DNA of 11,412 bases from Bacteroidales bacterium (GTDB taxonomy: Bacteria > Bacteroidota > Bacteroidia > Bacteroidales > Bacteroidaceae): positions 1 through 11,412 of the forward strand of contig SFJN01000077.1 in the NCBI GenBank assembly GCA_004555055.1. Direction: 5' to 3'. Shown in pieces: positions 1 to 6,793 of this stretch. Made by a program: the position numbers and the translations under genes. The notes under the pieces are model-generated. The model saw nothing but the letters and a program-made list of their open reading frames with translations. It ran no database searches and was not told the DNA's origin. Each line of letters opens with the position of its first letter. Position 1 is the first letter of the stretch.

Positions 1-86
1 ATTAGGGGAATAAATGCCGAGTCCTTCAAATGATTCTCAATTCTGCATTTCTGCAAGCAACAATATATATACACATATATACAAAT

Positions 87-116
87 GAGTGGCACTGTCT
101 CACGACAGGACCACTC
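87..116. other. Two-part hairpin in the left intergenic region
   Basis: GAGTGG (87-92) pairs with CCACTC (111-116). After a 2x2 internal loop, CTGTC (95-99) pairs with GACAG (104-108) around a TCAC tetraloop. No clean T run follows on either strand, so a classical intrinsic terminator is not well supported. It could be a leader hairpin of the transcript from the promoter at 175-207, or a weak terminator for the propeller gene. The pairing is seen directly; the role is inference. Confidence 0.45.
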
Positions 117-174
117 CAACTCTTTCATTTAGGTATTAGTTCTTTAAGGTAAAAAGATTGTTTAGGATAACGGT

Positions 175-207
175 GCAAAGTTATGTCTTTTCGGTGGAAC
201 GGACAAT
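175..207 (-). promoter_or_regulatory. Bacteroidetes-type promoter candidate reading left
   Basis: On the minus strand TAACTTTGC (183-175) matches the Bacteroides -7 consensus TAnnTTTG. A -33-like ATTG (207-204; consensus TTTG) lies 20 bases upstream, which is the usual spacing. It sits just after the stop of the propeller gene and points out of the left edge, so it probably drives a separate downstream gene. The consensus is established for Bacteroides sigma factors; promoter activity here is inferred. Confidence 0.45.
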
Positions 208-236
208 TTTTTTGCAAAGATTTTGGTAAAAGGGTA

Positions 237-1469
237 TCATTTTTCTTGCTTTGTCAGTGATTTTCCCTTGTTTCCTCCCTCTTCGTGACGGTCCCCGTGC
301 TCTAGACGTCTGAAATCTTTAGCCAGTTTTTGCTGTGCAATGGTGAGCGCATGCAGTGCCTGCTCAAGATTCCTAATGCGCAGTGCCGTTTTTTCGTTGC
401 GTCTGCCGGCATATTGTTTTCGCAATTTCTGCAGTTCGTCGAGTATGCTGTGTGCCTGTCTTTGCCTCTCTGCCCATTGTTGCGCCAGGTTGCGTGCCTG
501 CGGATTCCTGAAATCCTGTAGGCTCCGGTAGACGAGGTTGTCGGCAATGACGAAAAAGTTTTTTTCCGCAGCCTCTAGGGTCGGTGTGGAATGTGCCAAG
601 GCCTTGGCCCATTGCTCACGTTTTTGTGCAATCTTTTCGTGCCATCCCTGCTGAGAATCGGCGATGCATACGATTTCCGCTGCGGCACGTCGCAGGCTTT
701 CGGGGTCTGCTGCCGTTTCCGGAGGAGAGTAGGGGGTGCCTTGTAGGAGTCCTTCGAGGAGGAACCAATAGAGGCAGACCTTGTCGTCGGGTTGCCTGCG
801 ATCGGTGACAAGGACTCCAATGCCTGCATTTTCATCTGTGGCGAGCAGATAGTCGTTTGCTGTGGAATTGAAGGGAAATCCCATGTTTTCGGGGCGTACG
901 TACTGTCTGGTATCGGTGTTGAAACGTGTGACGTAGAGGTCAAGGCCCCCAAGCCCCTCGTCCGTTTCTGCTGCGAAGTAAAGGGTAACGCCGTCAGCGG
1001 CGACAAAGGGGCAGTCGGCATAACGGTAGGTCCCAAGTCCGGGAAGCGGTTGTGGCAGGGACCATAAATTGCCGTTGCGGTATGCGGCACAGAGACGGTA
1101 TTCGCCGGTGGTGTCCGTCTGTGAGAACCAGACGGCAGAGGAGCGGGGATTGAGGTATGCGCATTGCCCTGTTGTGAAGGCGTGCTCGTCCGCGTTGTGC
1201 TGGAACAGCCGGTCGGGCAGTGCAAAATGTCCTGCATCGTCGGTGAGGCGCAATGCGGAGAGAAAGTCGTCCTTATGGGTGACCAAGCTGTCGATGAAGA
1301 CAATGTGCCGAGTGTTCTGGAGCATTTCCTCTGCACGAGGTGTAAGGACTTCGGTGGCAACATCGGTGTGGCCGCTTTCTTTCGGCTGGGGAACTGCCCG
1401 TCGCAGGGGATGCTGCCCAATGGTGCAGAGGGCGGAAAATGCAAGCAGTGGCAGTGGAATGTGTATCAT
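237..1469 (-). CDS. Secreted PD40-like beta-propeller protein with a helical C-terminal tail
   Basis: Function is unknown. I place the start at 1469 (410 residues). From there the protein begins with a short hydrophobic stretch (MIHIPLPLLAFSALCTIG) that looks like a signal peptide for export. Residues about 98-240 resemble WD40-like/PD40 propeller blades, with a DG-x-LYFA...EGLGGLDLY pattern at about 159-179 followed by a NMGFPFNS...ND turn, as in Bacteroidetes envelope proteins. Residues about 258-395 are rich in E, K, Q, R, A and L and look helical or coiled-coil, ending in a charged tail. The frame stays open to an ATG at 1583, which overlaps the hydrolase gene by 14 bases. The extra 38 residues come from repeat-like DNA (see 1498-1560) and would bury the signal peptide, so I reject that start. 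It is the last gene of the minus-strand cluster. A periplasmic or outer-membrane structural or binding role is plausible but unproven. Confidence 0.7.
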   Translation of the reverse strand: MIHIPLPLLAFSALCTIGQHPLRRAVPQPKESGHTDVATEVLTPRAEEMLQNTRHIVFIDSLVTHKDDFLSALRLTDDAGHFALPDRLFQHNADEHAFTTGQCAYLNPRSSAVWFSQTDTTGEYRLCAAYRNGNLWSLPQPLPGLGTYRYADCPFVAADGVTLYFAAETDEGLGGLDLYVTRFNTDTRQYVRPENMGFPFNSTANDYLLATDENAGIGVLVTDRRQPDDKVCLYWFLLEGLLQGTPYSPPETAADPESLRRAAAEIVCIADSQQGWHEKIAQKREQWAKALAHSTPTLEAAEKNFFVIADNLVYRSLQDFRNPQARNLAQQWAERQRQAHSILDELQKLRKQYAGRRNEKTALRIRNLEQALHALTIAQQKLAKDFRRLEHGDRHEEGGNKGKSLTKQEK

Positions 1470-1497
1470 ATGGTGTGCTATATGGGTGACGTGGCTT

Positions 1498-1560
1498 GAC
1501 TTCGTCTTCGTTTCTTTCGCTCGGCATAGTCTAAGTAAACTTAGTCTCTGCTCTCGCTTA
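1498..1560. repeat. Repeat-like intergenic insert with an imperfect hairpin
   Basis: This segment lies between the hydrolase stop (1570) and the probable propeller start (1469). CTAAGT (1531-1536) pairs with ACTTAG (1539-1544) around AA, and GCATAGT (1524-1530) pairs partly with TCTCTGC (1545-1551). It begins with GACTTCGTCTTC (1498-1509) and includes CTCGGCATAG. The 12-mer and GGCATAG recur in the spacer upstream of lon in the opposite orientation (9364-9375 and 9320-9326). From memory, similar sequence, translating to strings like REQSLL-x-LCRAKE, recurs between genes in Prevotella genomes. I could not check this. Confidence 0.4.
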
Positions 1561-1569
1561 TCGAAACGT

Positions 1570-2214
1570 TCATAGAAAAACACTGTTGCGTTCGGCGTTA
1601 ATGGTGGTGGGTGCTCCGTGTCCGGGATAGACCGTTGTGGCGGGAGGGAGGCTGAGTATCCGTGATGTTAGGCTGTCCTTCAGTGCTGCGGCACTACCTC
1701 CGGGGAAGTCTGTGCGTCCGATGCCCCCCTTGAAGAGGCTGTCGCCGGTAAAGACCATAGGGTCAGGGCCTTCTATATAGTAGCAACATCCGCCCGGTGT
1801 GTGTCCCGGTGTGGCGATGACATGGAGAGCGGTACGGTGCCCGAAGATGAGCGTGTCGCCATGGTGGAGCATTTTGCCGGGAGAAGGAACCGGGAACTGG
1901 AGATGCGTCCCGAACATTTCGTGCAATTGCCGGCAGCCCTTTTGGTAGAGCGGAAGTTCGGGTTCCAGCATGGCAGGGGAGAGGGCGTAAGCGTCGGATA
2001 CCCACTGCGCACCGAAGATGTGGTCGAAATGGCCGTGGGTGAGGAGGAAAAGCACAGGCTGTAGGGATTCCTGCAGCACATATTGGCGAATGGCCTCACG
2101 CTCGGTGGCGGAAAGCGCCCCACAGTCGATGATGACCGCCTGACGCGAAGCGTCGCTGACCACGTAGGTGTTTTCGTCGAGGGGATTGTTGATGAATGTC
2201 TTGACCGTTATCAT
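1570..2214 (-). CDS. Metallo-beta-lactamase-fold hydrolase, glyoxalase II-like (YcbL type)
   Basis: This 214-residue protein has the full metal-binding set of the glyoxalase II branch of the fold. THGHFDH gives H60, H62, D64 and H65; GHTPGG gives H138; GDSLFKGGIGRTDFPGG gives the bridging D158; and YPGHG gives H199. It is short and lacks the extra C-terminal glutathione-binding domain of classical GloB, so it fits the YcbL-like group of small cytoplasmic thioester hydrolases. The true substrate cannot be read from sequence. The start is well supported because its ATG shares four bases (ATGA) with the rsmG stop, which suggests translational coupling. The C-terminus (TTINAERNSVFL) matches the normal family end, so the gene is complete. 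Confidence 0.88.
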   Translation of the reverse strand: MITVKTFINNPLDENTYVVSDASRQAVIIDCGALSATEREAIRQYVLQESLQPVLFLLTHGHFDHIFGAQWVSDAYALSPAMLEPELPLYQKGCRQLHEMFGTHLQFPVPSPGKMLHHGDTLIFGHRTALHVIATPGHTPGGCCYYIEGPDPMVFTGDSLFKGGIGRTDFPGGSAAALKDSLTSRILSLPPATTVYPGHGAPTTINAERNSVFL

Positions 2215-2840
2215 GAGATGCTGACGTAAGCCACTTTCTTGGTTTCGAAAAACGGATGGTCGAACAGAGGTGCGAGGTCCCAGACTTCACTGCAATGCTT
2301 GAAGGGCATCATTTCAGCGGAGATGTCGCCACCCTTCAGTGCGATGACGCCGTTAGGCAGGGAATTCCGTTGTGTACGGTGAATATTCTTACGCACGAGT
2401 GCTACAAGGTCGGGCATAGGCATGACGGCGCGGCTAACCACAAAATCATAGCGGTGTTTTTCTTCCACTGCATTCCGGTGTAAGCATTGGCAGTTTTCGA
2501 GACCTATGGCTTCTGCCACAGCGGCTGCTACCTTGATTTTCTTACCTATGGAATCGATGAGCGTGAATTTCACTTCAGGGAAGAGTATGGCAAGTGGTAT
2601 GCCGGGGAAACCGCCGCCGGTGCCGACATCAAGGACCTCTGTCTCCGGTCGGAAACGGACGATGCGGGCAATGCCAAGGCTATGGAGCACGTGATGTGGG
2701 TAGAGATTGTCGATGTCCTTACGGCTGACGACGTTAATCTTTGCATTCCATTCGCGGTACAAGGCATCCAAAGCCTCGAATTGCTCGGCCTGGAGCGGTG
2801 AAAGTTCCTTGAAATAGCGGTGTATGAGGTCTGCTTTCAT
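2211..2840 (-). CDS. rsmG: 16S rRNA (guanine-527-N7)-methyltransferase RsmG (GidB)
   Basis: RsmG uses S-adenosylmethionine to methylate N7 of G527 in the 530 loop of 16S rRNA; loss of the family enzyme gives low-level streptomycin resistance in other bacteria. The 209 residues are the usual length. Visible motifs are the SAM-binding loop VLDVGTGGGFPGIPLA (about 69-84), LIDS (94-97) ending the second strand, VVSRAV (134-139) and ALKGG (167-171), in the order expected for GidB. The N-terminal part contains the typical YREWNAKINVVSRKD...HHVLHSL segment. The gene starts 2 bases after the helicase stop and overlaps the hydrolase start by 4 bases, so it is certainly co-transcribed with its neighbours. 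Nothing is missing or unusual. Confidence 0.95.
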   Translation of the reverse strand: MKADLIHRYFKELSPLQAEQFEALDALYREWNAKINVVSRKDIDNLYPHHVLHSLGIARIVRFRPETEVLDVGTGGGFPGIPLAILFPEVKFTLIDSIGKKIKVAAAVAEAIGLENCQCLHRNAVEEKHRYDFVVSRAVMPMPDLVALVRKNIHRTQRNSLPNGVIALKGGDISAEMMPFKHCSEVWDLAPLFDHPFFETKKVAYVSIS

Positions 2841-2842
2841 AT

Positions 2843-4216
2843 TTATGGATGGTGTGATGATTCTCCTTGCTCTTTGTTTCGCGTCGGTTTCCGGTGTCTT
2901 GGACGGTGAGTCCCGTGAGTATTCCCATCAGCCTGCACGTCCGTAGCCTTCCGGGTTGCCCCCTTTGTTTTCCTTTCTTTATCCCTGTGATTGGAGGATG
3001 CTCTGCGAGGGGATTGTTTCGGGCGTTCTACAGCCTCGTGGCAGCCTTCTGGGAGAGGGTTGCGACGGATGTGCCCGCCAAGCAGCTTTTCAATCTTCCT
3101 CAGGGCGATGAAATCCCTTTCACCGACCAAGGTGACGGCATTTCCTTCGCGTCCGGCCCTGGCAGTGCGTCCGATGCGATGTACATAATCTTCGGGGTCG
3201 CGGGGACAGTCATAGTTGATGACCATCTGAATGTCGTCGATGTCGATGCCCCGGCTGACAATGTCGGTGGCGACGAGTATCCCCGTCTTGCGCTGTCTGA
3301 AGGCGAGCATCACCTCGTCGCGCTCCTTCTGGCTGAGGTCGGAATGCATCTGTGCGCAGTTAAAGCCCCTTTTTTTGAGCAGTGCAGTGATTTCTTTGAC
3401 GCAAGCCTTGCTCGAGGCAAAGAGGATAACCCGCTCGGGAAGCTTATGGGAGAATATATGGCCGACAACAGCCATCTTGTCCGTGTTGCGGCAGACGTAA
3501 ATGCTCTGGTCTATTTTCTCGGCCGGTTTTGATACGGCAATGCGCACTTCAGCCGGATTAGACATAAATTCTTTGGCTATGGCGCCAATCTCATCCGGCA
3601 TGGTGGCAGAGAAGAGAATGACCTGCCGTTTCGGTGGCAGTTGCTTGAGGAGGAATCTGATGTCGTCAATGAAGCCCATGTCGAGCATGCGGTCGGCTTC
3701 GTCAAGAATGAGGTGGGTGGTCCTGCTCAAATCGAGATTCCCCAGTTGGAGATGTGTAATGAGGCGTCCGGGTGTGGCGACGACGATATCCGCTCCCTGC
3801 TGGAAGGATTTGCGTTCCTGTTCGAACCGTACGCCGTCGTTCCCTCCGTACACAGCCACGCCATTGATGCCGGTATAATATGCAAACCCCTGCAGGGCTT
3901 GGTCAATCTGTTGTGCAAGTTCGCGCGTGGGGGCCATGATGAGGCAGTTGACGGCATCTGCATCGTGCGACGCTCTCGCGAGCAGGGTGAGCATGGGGAG
4001 GAGATAGGCAGCCGTCTTGCCGGTTCCGGTCTGCGCGATGCCTATGAGGTCCCGGCCTTCAAGGATAGGTGGAATGCACTGTGCCTGGATGGGAGTGCAC
4101 TTTTCAAAGCGCATGTCCCAAAGGGCATCGAGCACATCATCGCTCAGCGGGAGTTCTTCGAAAAAGGTTTCGGGGCTGCATGTAGGAGCTGGGGCCGTGG
4201 AATGGGTATCAGTCAT
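2843..4216 (-). CDS. DEAD-box ATP-dependent RNA helicase (RhlE-like)
   Basis: The predicted protein has 457 residues and unwinds or remodels RNA duplexes using ATP in the cytoplasm, as in ribosome assembly or mRNA decay. All helicase motifs are present in order: Q motif (TPIQAQCIPPIL, 41-52), motif I AQTGTGKT (61-68), Ia PTREL (96-100), TPGR (148-151), II DEAD (172-175), III SAT (203-205), V ATDIVSRGID (316-325) and VI HRIGRTAR (346-353). After about residue 385 there is a disordered tail rich in R, K, H, N and T, common in RhlE/CsdA-type helicases and likely RNA-binding. An upstream in-frame ATG at 4366 would add 50 low-quality residues and run across the permease stop (4266). I therefore choose 4216, where MTDTHSTAPAP leads into the core. 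The exact subfamily (RhlE or DeaD) is uncertain. Confidence 0.92.
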   Translation of the reverse strand: MTDTHSTAPAPTCSPETFFEELPLSDDVLDALWDMRFEKCTPIQAQCIPPILEGRDLIGIAQTGTGKTAAYLLPMLTLLARASHDADAVNCLIMAPTRELAQQIDQALQGFAYYTGINGVAVYGGNDGVRFEQERKSFQQGADIVVATPGRLITHLQLGNLDLSRTTHLILDEADRMLDMGFIDDIRFLLKQLPPKRQVILFSATMPDEIGAIAKEFMSNPAEVRIAVSKPAEKIDQSIYVCRNTDKMAVVGHIFSHKLPERVILFASSKACVKEITALLKKRGFNCAQMHSDLSQKERDEVMLAFRQRKTGILVATDIVSRGIDIDDIQMVINYDCPRDPEDYVHRIGRTARAGREGNAVTLVGERDFIALRKIEKLLGGHIRRNPLPEGCHEAVERPKQSPRRASSNHRDKERKTKGATRKATDVQADGNTHGTHRPRHRKPTRNKEQGESSHHP

Positions 4217-4265
4217 ATATAGTGGTCTTCTGTTTTTTGTTGCTGTCTTAGATGGGATGCGGAGG

Positions 4266-5513
4266 TTATTGCGGAGTGCGTTTGTAGCACCAGGCGGCAA
4301 TGAGGGCGAAGACGATGTTGGGCATCCACACCGCCAGCATGGCAGGCCATCCGGCATTGATGGCAAAGGAGCTGGAGACGGTCTGGAACATAATGTAGGT
4401 GAAGGTCAGTGCCAGTCCGATGCCAATGGCGGTCCCTTTTCCACCCTTGCGTTTCTCGGAGGAGAAGGAAACTCCGATAAGTGTAAGGATGAATGCCGCA
4501 AACGGTGAGGCGAAACGTTTATGGTATTCGACTTCGAACTGAGCCAGTCCGGCACTTCCGCGCAGCCTCTGGCGTGCGATGAAATAGTCGAGTTCCGAAA
4601 TGGTCATCGTTTCCTGCTGGCCGTAGGAATAGAAGAAGTCCTTTGGTTCCATCATGATGGTGGTGTCCATCTTCTGTCCGGCAGAGATAAAGTCGCGTGC
4701 TCCACGCGTTTTGCGTAGCCTGTAGTTGTATAGTGTCCAAGAATATTTGTGGTCAGCAAGCGTGTCGTACTGGATGGTTTCGGCTGTGAGATGTTCCACC
4801 AGTCTCTTTTCGGAGAGACGGTCGAGAATGAATCCCGAACCGCTCTTCGTGCGGTTGTCGAAGAAAGAAATATACGCGACGACGCCGGTGTCTACCTGCA
4901 TTTGCACGTTCTCAGCCACATCCACCATCTGTCGTTTTTTCACGTGCTTGTTTTCAAAGGCCAGGCGTTCGACATTTCCGTGAGGAATTACCCAACCTCC
5001 AAGGACGAAACTCATGATGGCCACGATAAGCGCCCCGAGGAAATAGGGTATCAAAAGCCGTCGGAAACTCATGCCAGTGCTTTTCATGGCAATGATTTCC
5101 GAATTTGAAGCAAGGTTTGTGGTGAAGAAAATGACCGCGATGAAGATGAACAACGGGGAGAACATGTTTGAAAAATACGGAATGAAGTTGCCGTAATAGT
5201 CAAAGACAATCTCCTTCCATGTAGCACCTGTGCCTGTGAGCTTGTCAATTTTTTCGTTGAAATCGAAGATGATGGCCACAGTGATAATCAGTACAATCAT
5301 GAAGAAATAGGTGGTCAGGAAGCGTTTGAGGATATAGGCATCAATGCGCTTGAAACCGCATAATTGTACAAGCCGACACCATCCACGCCACATCATACGC
5401 AGCAGCCACCACAGCAGCAGCAATGGTGAGAAGGGTAATAGCAGCAGATATTTCAGGAAACGGCGTACGGTGATTTTGGGCATGAGGTATGGAGAAAAAA
5501 TGGATGGGAGCAT
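4266..5513 (-). CDS. lptG: LptF/LptG-family (YjgP/YjgQ) lipopolysaccharide export permease
   Basis: Members of this family form the transmembrane part of the LptBFG ABC transporter that extracts lipopolysaccharide from the inner membrane. With the start at 5513 the protein has 415 residues. The conserved core begins near residue 55 (KRIDAYILKRFL). It is followed by TM helices at about 67-85, 112-135 and 152-176, a soluble beta-rich periplasmic domain at about 177-325, and three more helices to the C-terminus. The coupling region (NSEIIAMKSTGMSFRRLLIP) is present. Before the core lies an extra very hydrophobic segment at about 18-41 that the standard six-helix family lacks. I chose 5513 because AGGAGG (5530-5525) lies 11 bases upstream. 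A start at 5483 is equally possible, and the open frame to 5651 would overlap tgt. LptG rather than LptF is a guess from its single-copy position after tgt. Confidence 0.85.
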   Translation of the reverse strand: MLPSIFSPYLMPKITVRRFLKYLLLLPFSPLLLLWWLLRMMWRGWCRLVQLCGFKRIDAYILKRFLTTYFFMIVLIITVAIIFDFNEKIDKLTGTGATWKEIVFDYYGNFIPYFSNMFSPLFIFIAVIFFTTNLASNSEIIAMKSTGMSFRRLLIPYFLGALIVAIMSFVLGGWVIPHGNVERLAFENKHVKKRQMVDVAENVQMQVDTGVVAYISFFDNRTKSGSGFILDRLSEKRLVEHLTAETIQYDTLADHKYSWTLYNYRLRKTRGARDFISAGQKMDTTIMMEPKDFFYSYGQQETMTISELDYFIARQRLRGSAGLAQFEVEYHKRFASPFAAFILTLIGVSFSSEKRKGGKGTAIGIGLALTFTYIMFQTVSSSFAINAGWPAMLAVWMPNIVFALIAAWCYKRTPQ

Positions 5514-5608
5514 TTTACGGTGTTCCTCCTGGGTTGTGCCTTTGCCGGTGGGGGAGGCGGCTGACACCCTTGGCCATGTGGAGGAAACGAGGGAGAGGGG
5601 AGCGCTAT

Positions 5609-6793
5609 TCAGAGCCTGTGCATGAGTTGCGGGAGGATGGCTTTTTTCCAATGGGCATAGTCATCGGCCAAGATATGTGCCCTTGCTGTCCGTACGAGCT
5701 CGAGATAGAATGCCAGATTGTGTATGGAGGCTATTTGCATGGCAAGGAGTTCTTTGGCCTTGAAGAGATGGTGTACGTACGCACGGGAGTATATGTTGTC
5801 TACGCGGCTTGTCCCCTCAGCGTCGAGCGGTGAGAAGTCGTTGGCCCATTTGGCGTTGCGGCAATTGATGATGCCATTCCATGTGAAAATCTGTCCGTTT
5901 CGCCCATTCCTTGTGGGCATTACGCAGTCGAACATGTCGACGCCGCGTTCGATGGCCTCAAGAATGTTGGCAGGTGTGCCTACTCCCATCAGATATCTCG
6001 GGCGGTCTGTTGGTAGAATCTCGTTTACCACCTCAATCATTTCGTACATCTTTTCGGCAGGTTCGCCTACGGCAAGCCCTCCGATGGCATAGCCTTCTGC
6101 ATCTGTCTCGCTCATAAAACGGGCACTTTCGCGACGAAGCTCTGGGTAGACACAGCCTTGTACGATGGGGAATAGCGCCTGGTGATATCCATAACGGGCT
6201 TCAGAGGCGTTGAAGCGGTGGATGCAGCGGCGCAACCAGTTGTGGGTGAGTGTCAGGCTTTTCCGGGCGTAGTCGTATGAGGCGGTTCCGGGAGGACATT
6301 CGTCGAAGGCCATGATGATGTCTGCACCGATGCTGCGCTCGATGTCAATCACCTTTTCTGGCGAAAAGAAATGCTTTGAGCCGTCGATGTGGCTGCGGAA
6401 TTCACAGCCGTCTTCAGTGATTTTCCGGATTCCCGTAAGACTGAATACCTGGAATCCTCCGCTGTCGGTGAGTATGGGACGGTCGAAGGCGTTGAAACGG
6501 TGTATGCCGCCGGCGGCTTCGAGCACGGGAAGGCCCGGACGGAGATAGAGATGATAGGTGTTGCCAAGGATAATCTGGGCTTTGATGTCCTCGGTCAGTT
6601 CGTACAGGTGGACGCCCTTCACGGAACCCACCGTACCAACGGGCATGAAGATGGGAGTGAGGATGTCACCATGGTCGGTATGCAGTATGCCGGTGCGTGC
6701 ATTTGAGCTTTTGTCGGTATGCTCCAACTGGAAGAACGGTGCCCCCTTGCGCCATGATTTGCGTAACGAGGGTGTGAGACTGTCTGCTGTCAT
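5609..6793 (-). CDS. tgt: Queuine/preQ1 tRNA-ribosyltransferase (Tgt)
   Basis: Tgt exchanges guanine-34 for the queuosine precursor preQ1 in tRNAs with GUN anticodons (Asp, Asn, His, Tyr). The 394 residues include the substrate-binding ILTDSGGFQVFSL (D110), MAFDECP (D164), the VQG glutamine (Q212), the GG loop before L240, LMGVGTP (268-274) and the catalytic aspartate D289 in VDMFDCVMPTRNGRNG. The usual zinc motif CxCxxC, expected after FSPLDAE, is absent: positions 327-333 read GTSRVDN, although the fourth ligand is kept as H358 in SIHNLAFY. I recall the same substitution in other Bacteroidetes Tgt proteins, so it is probably a lineage trait rather than decay. The first 19 residues extend beyond the family start, but this ATG overlaps the lon stop (ATGA), which supports it. 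The next gene, for the permease, starts about 95 bases downstream. Confidence 0.95.
   Translation of the reverse strand: MTADSLTPSLRKSWRKGAPFFQLEHTDKSSNARTGILHTDHGDILTPIFMPVGTVGSVKGVHLYELTEDIKAQIILGNTYHLYLRPGLPVLEAAGGIHRFNAFDRPILTDSGGFQVFSLTGIRKITEDGCEFRSHIDGSKHFFSPEKVIDIERSIGADIIMAFDECPPGTASYDYARKSLTLTHNWLRRCIHRFNASEARYGYHQALFPIVQGCVYPELRRESARFMSETDAEGYAIGGLAVGEPAEKMYEMIEVVNEILPTDRPRYLMGVGTPANILEAIERGVDMFDCVMPTRNGRNGQIFTWNGIINCRNAKWANDFSPLDAEGTSRVDNIYSRAYVHHLFKAKELLAMQIASIHNLAFYLELVRTARAHILADDYAHWKKAILPQLMHRL

Larger units (their letters stand above)
1..236. other. Gene-free left edge, probable leader of a gene outside the window
   Basis: No credible coding frame is visible in this stretch, which lies beyond the stop of the propeller gene. 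It is A+T-rich and includes an alternating AT tract at about 64-81 (TATATA, a CACA spacer, then TATATA again). It also holds a hairpin at 87-116 and a minus-strand promoter-like sequence at 175-207, both listed separately. The simplest reading is that transcription starts near 165-170 and runs left through the hairpin into a gene beyond base 1. That gene cannot be identified from here. Confidence 0.5.

Noticed and set aside
87..116. Intrinsic terminator at the end of the propeller gene
   Set aside because: The hairpin is sound, but it lies about 120 bases past the stop, has no T run on the minus strand, and sits downstream of a promoter-like site. I list it as a hairpin without a role.
575..1444. 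289-residue minus-strand open frame overlapping the propeller gene
   Set aside because: It is an out-of-frame shadow: the composition is dominated by P, S and T with no domain or motif, while the overlapping frame has a signal peptide and propeller motifs.
2867..3532. 221-residue plus-strand open frame opposite the DEAD-box helicase
   Set aside because: It is antisense to conserved helicase motifs and has no recognisable family; a by-product of G+C-rich coding DNA. The same applies to plus-strand frames opposite lon (6800-7570, 7654-8283, 8570-9208).
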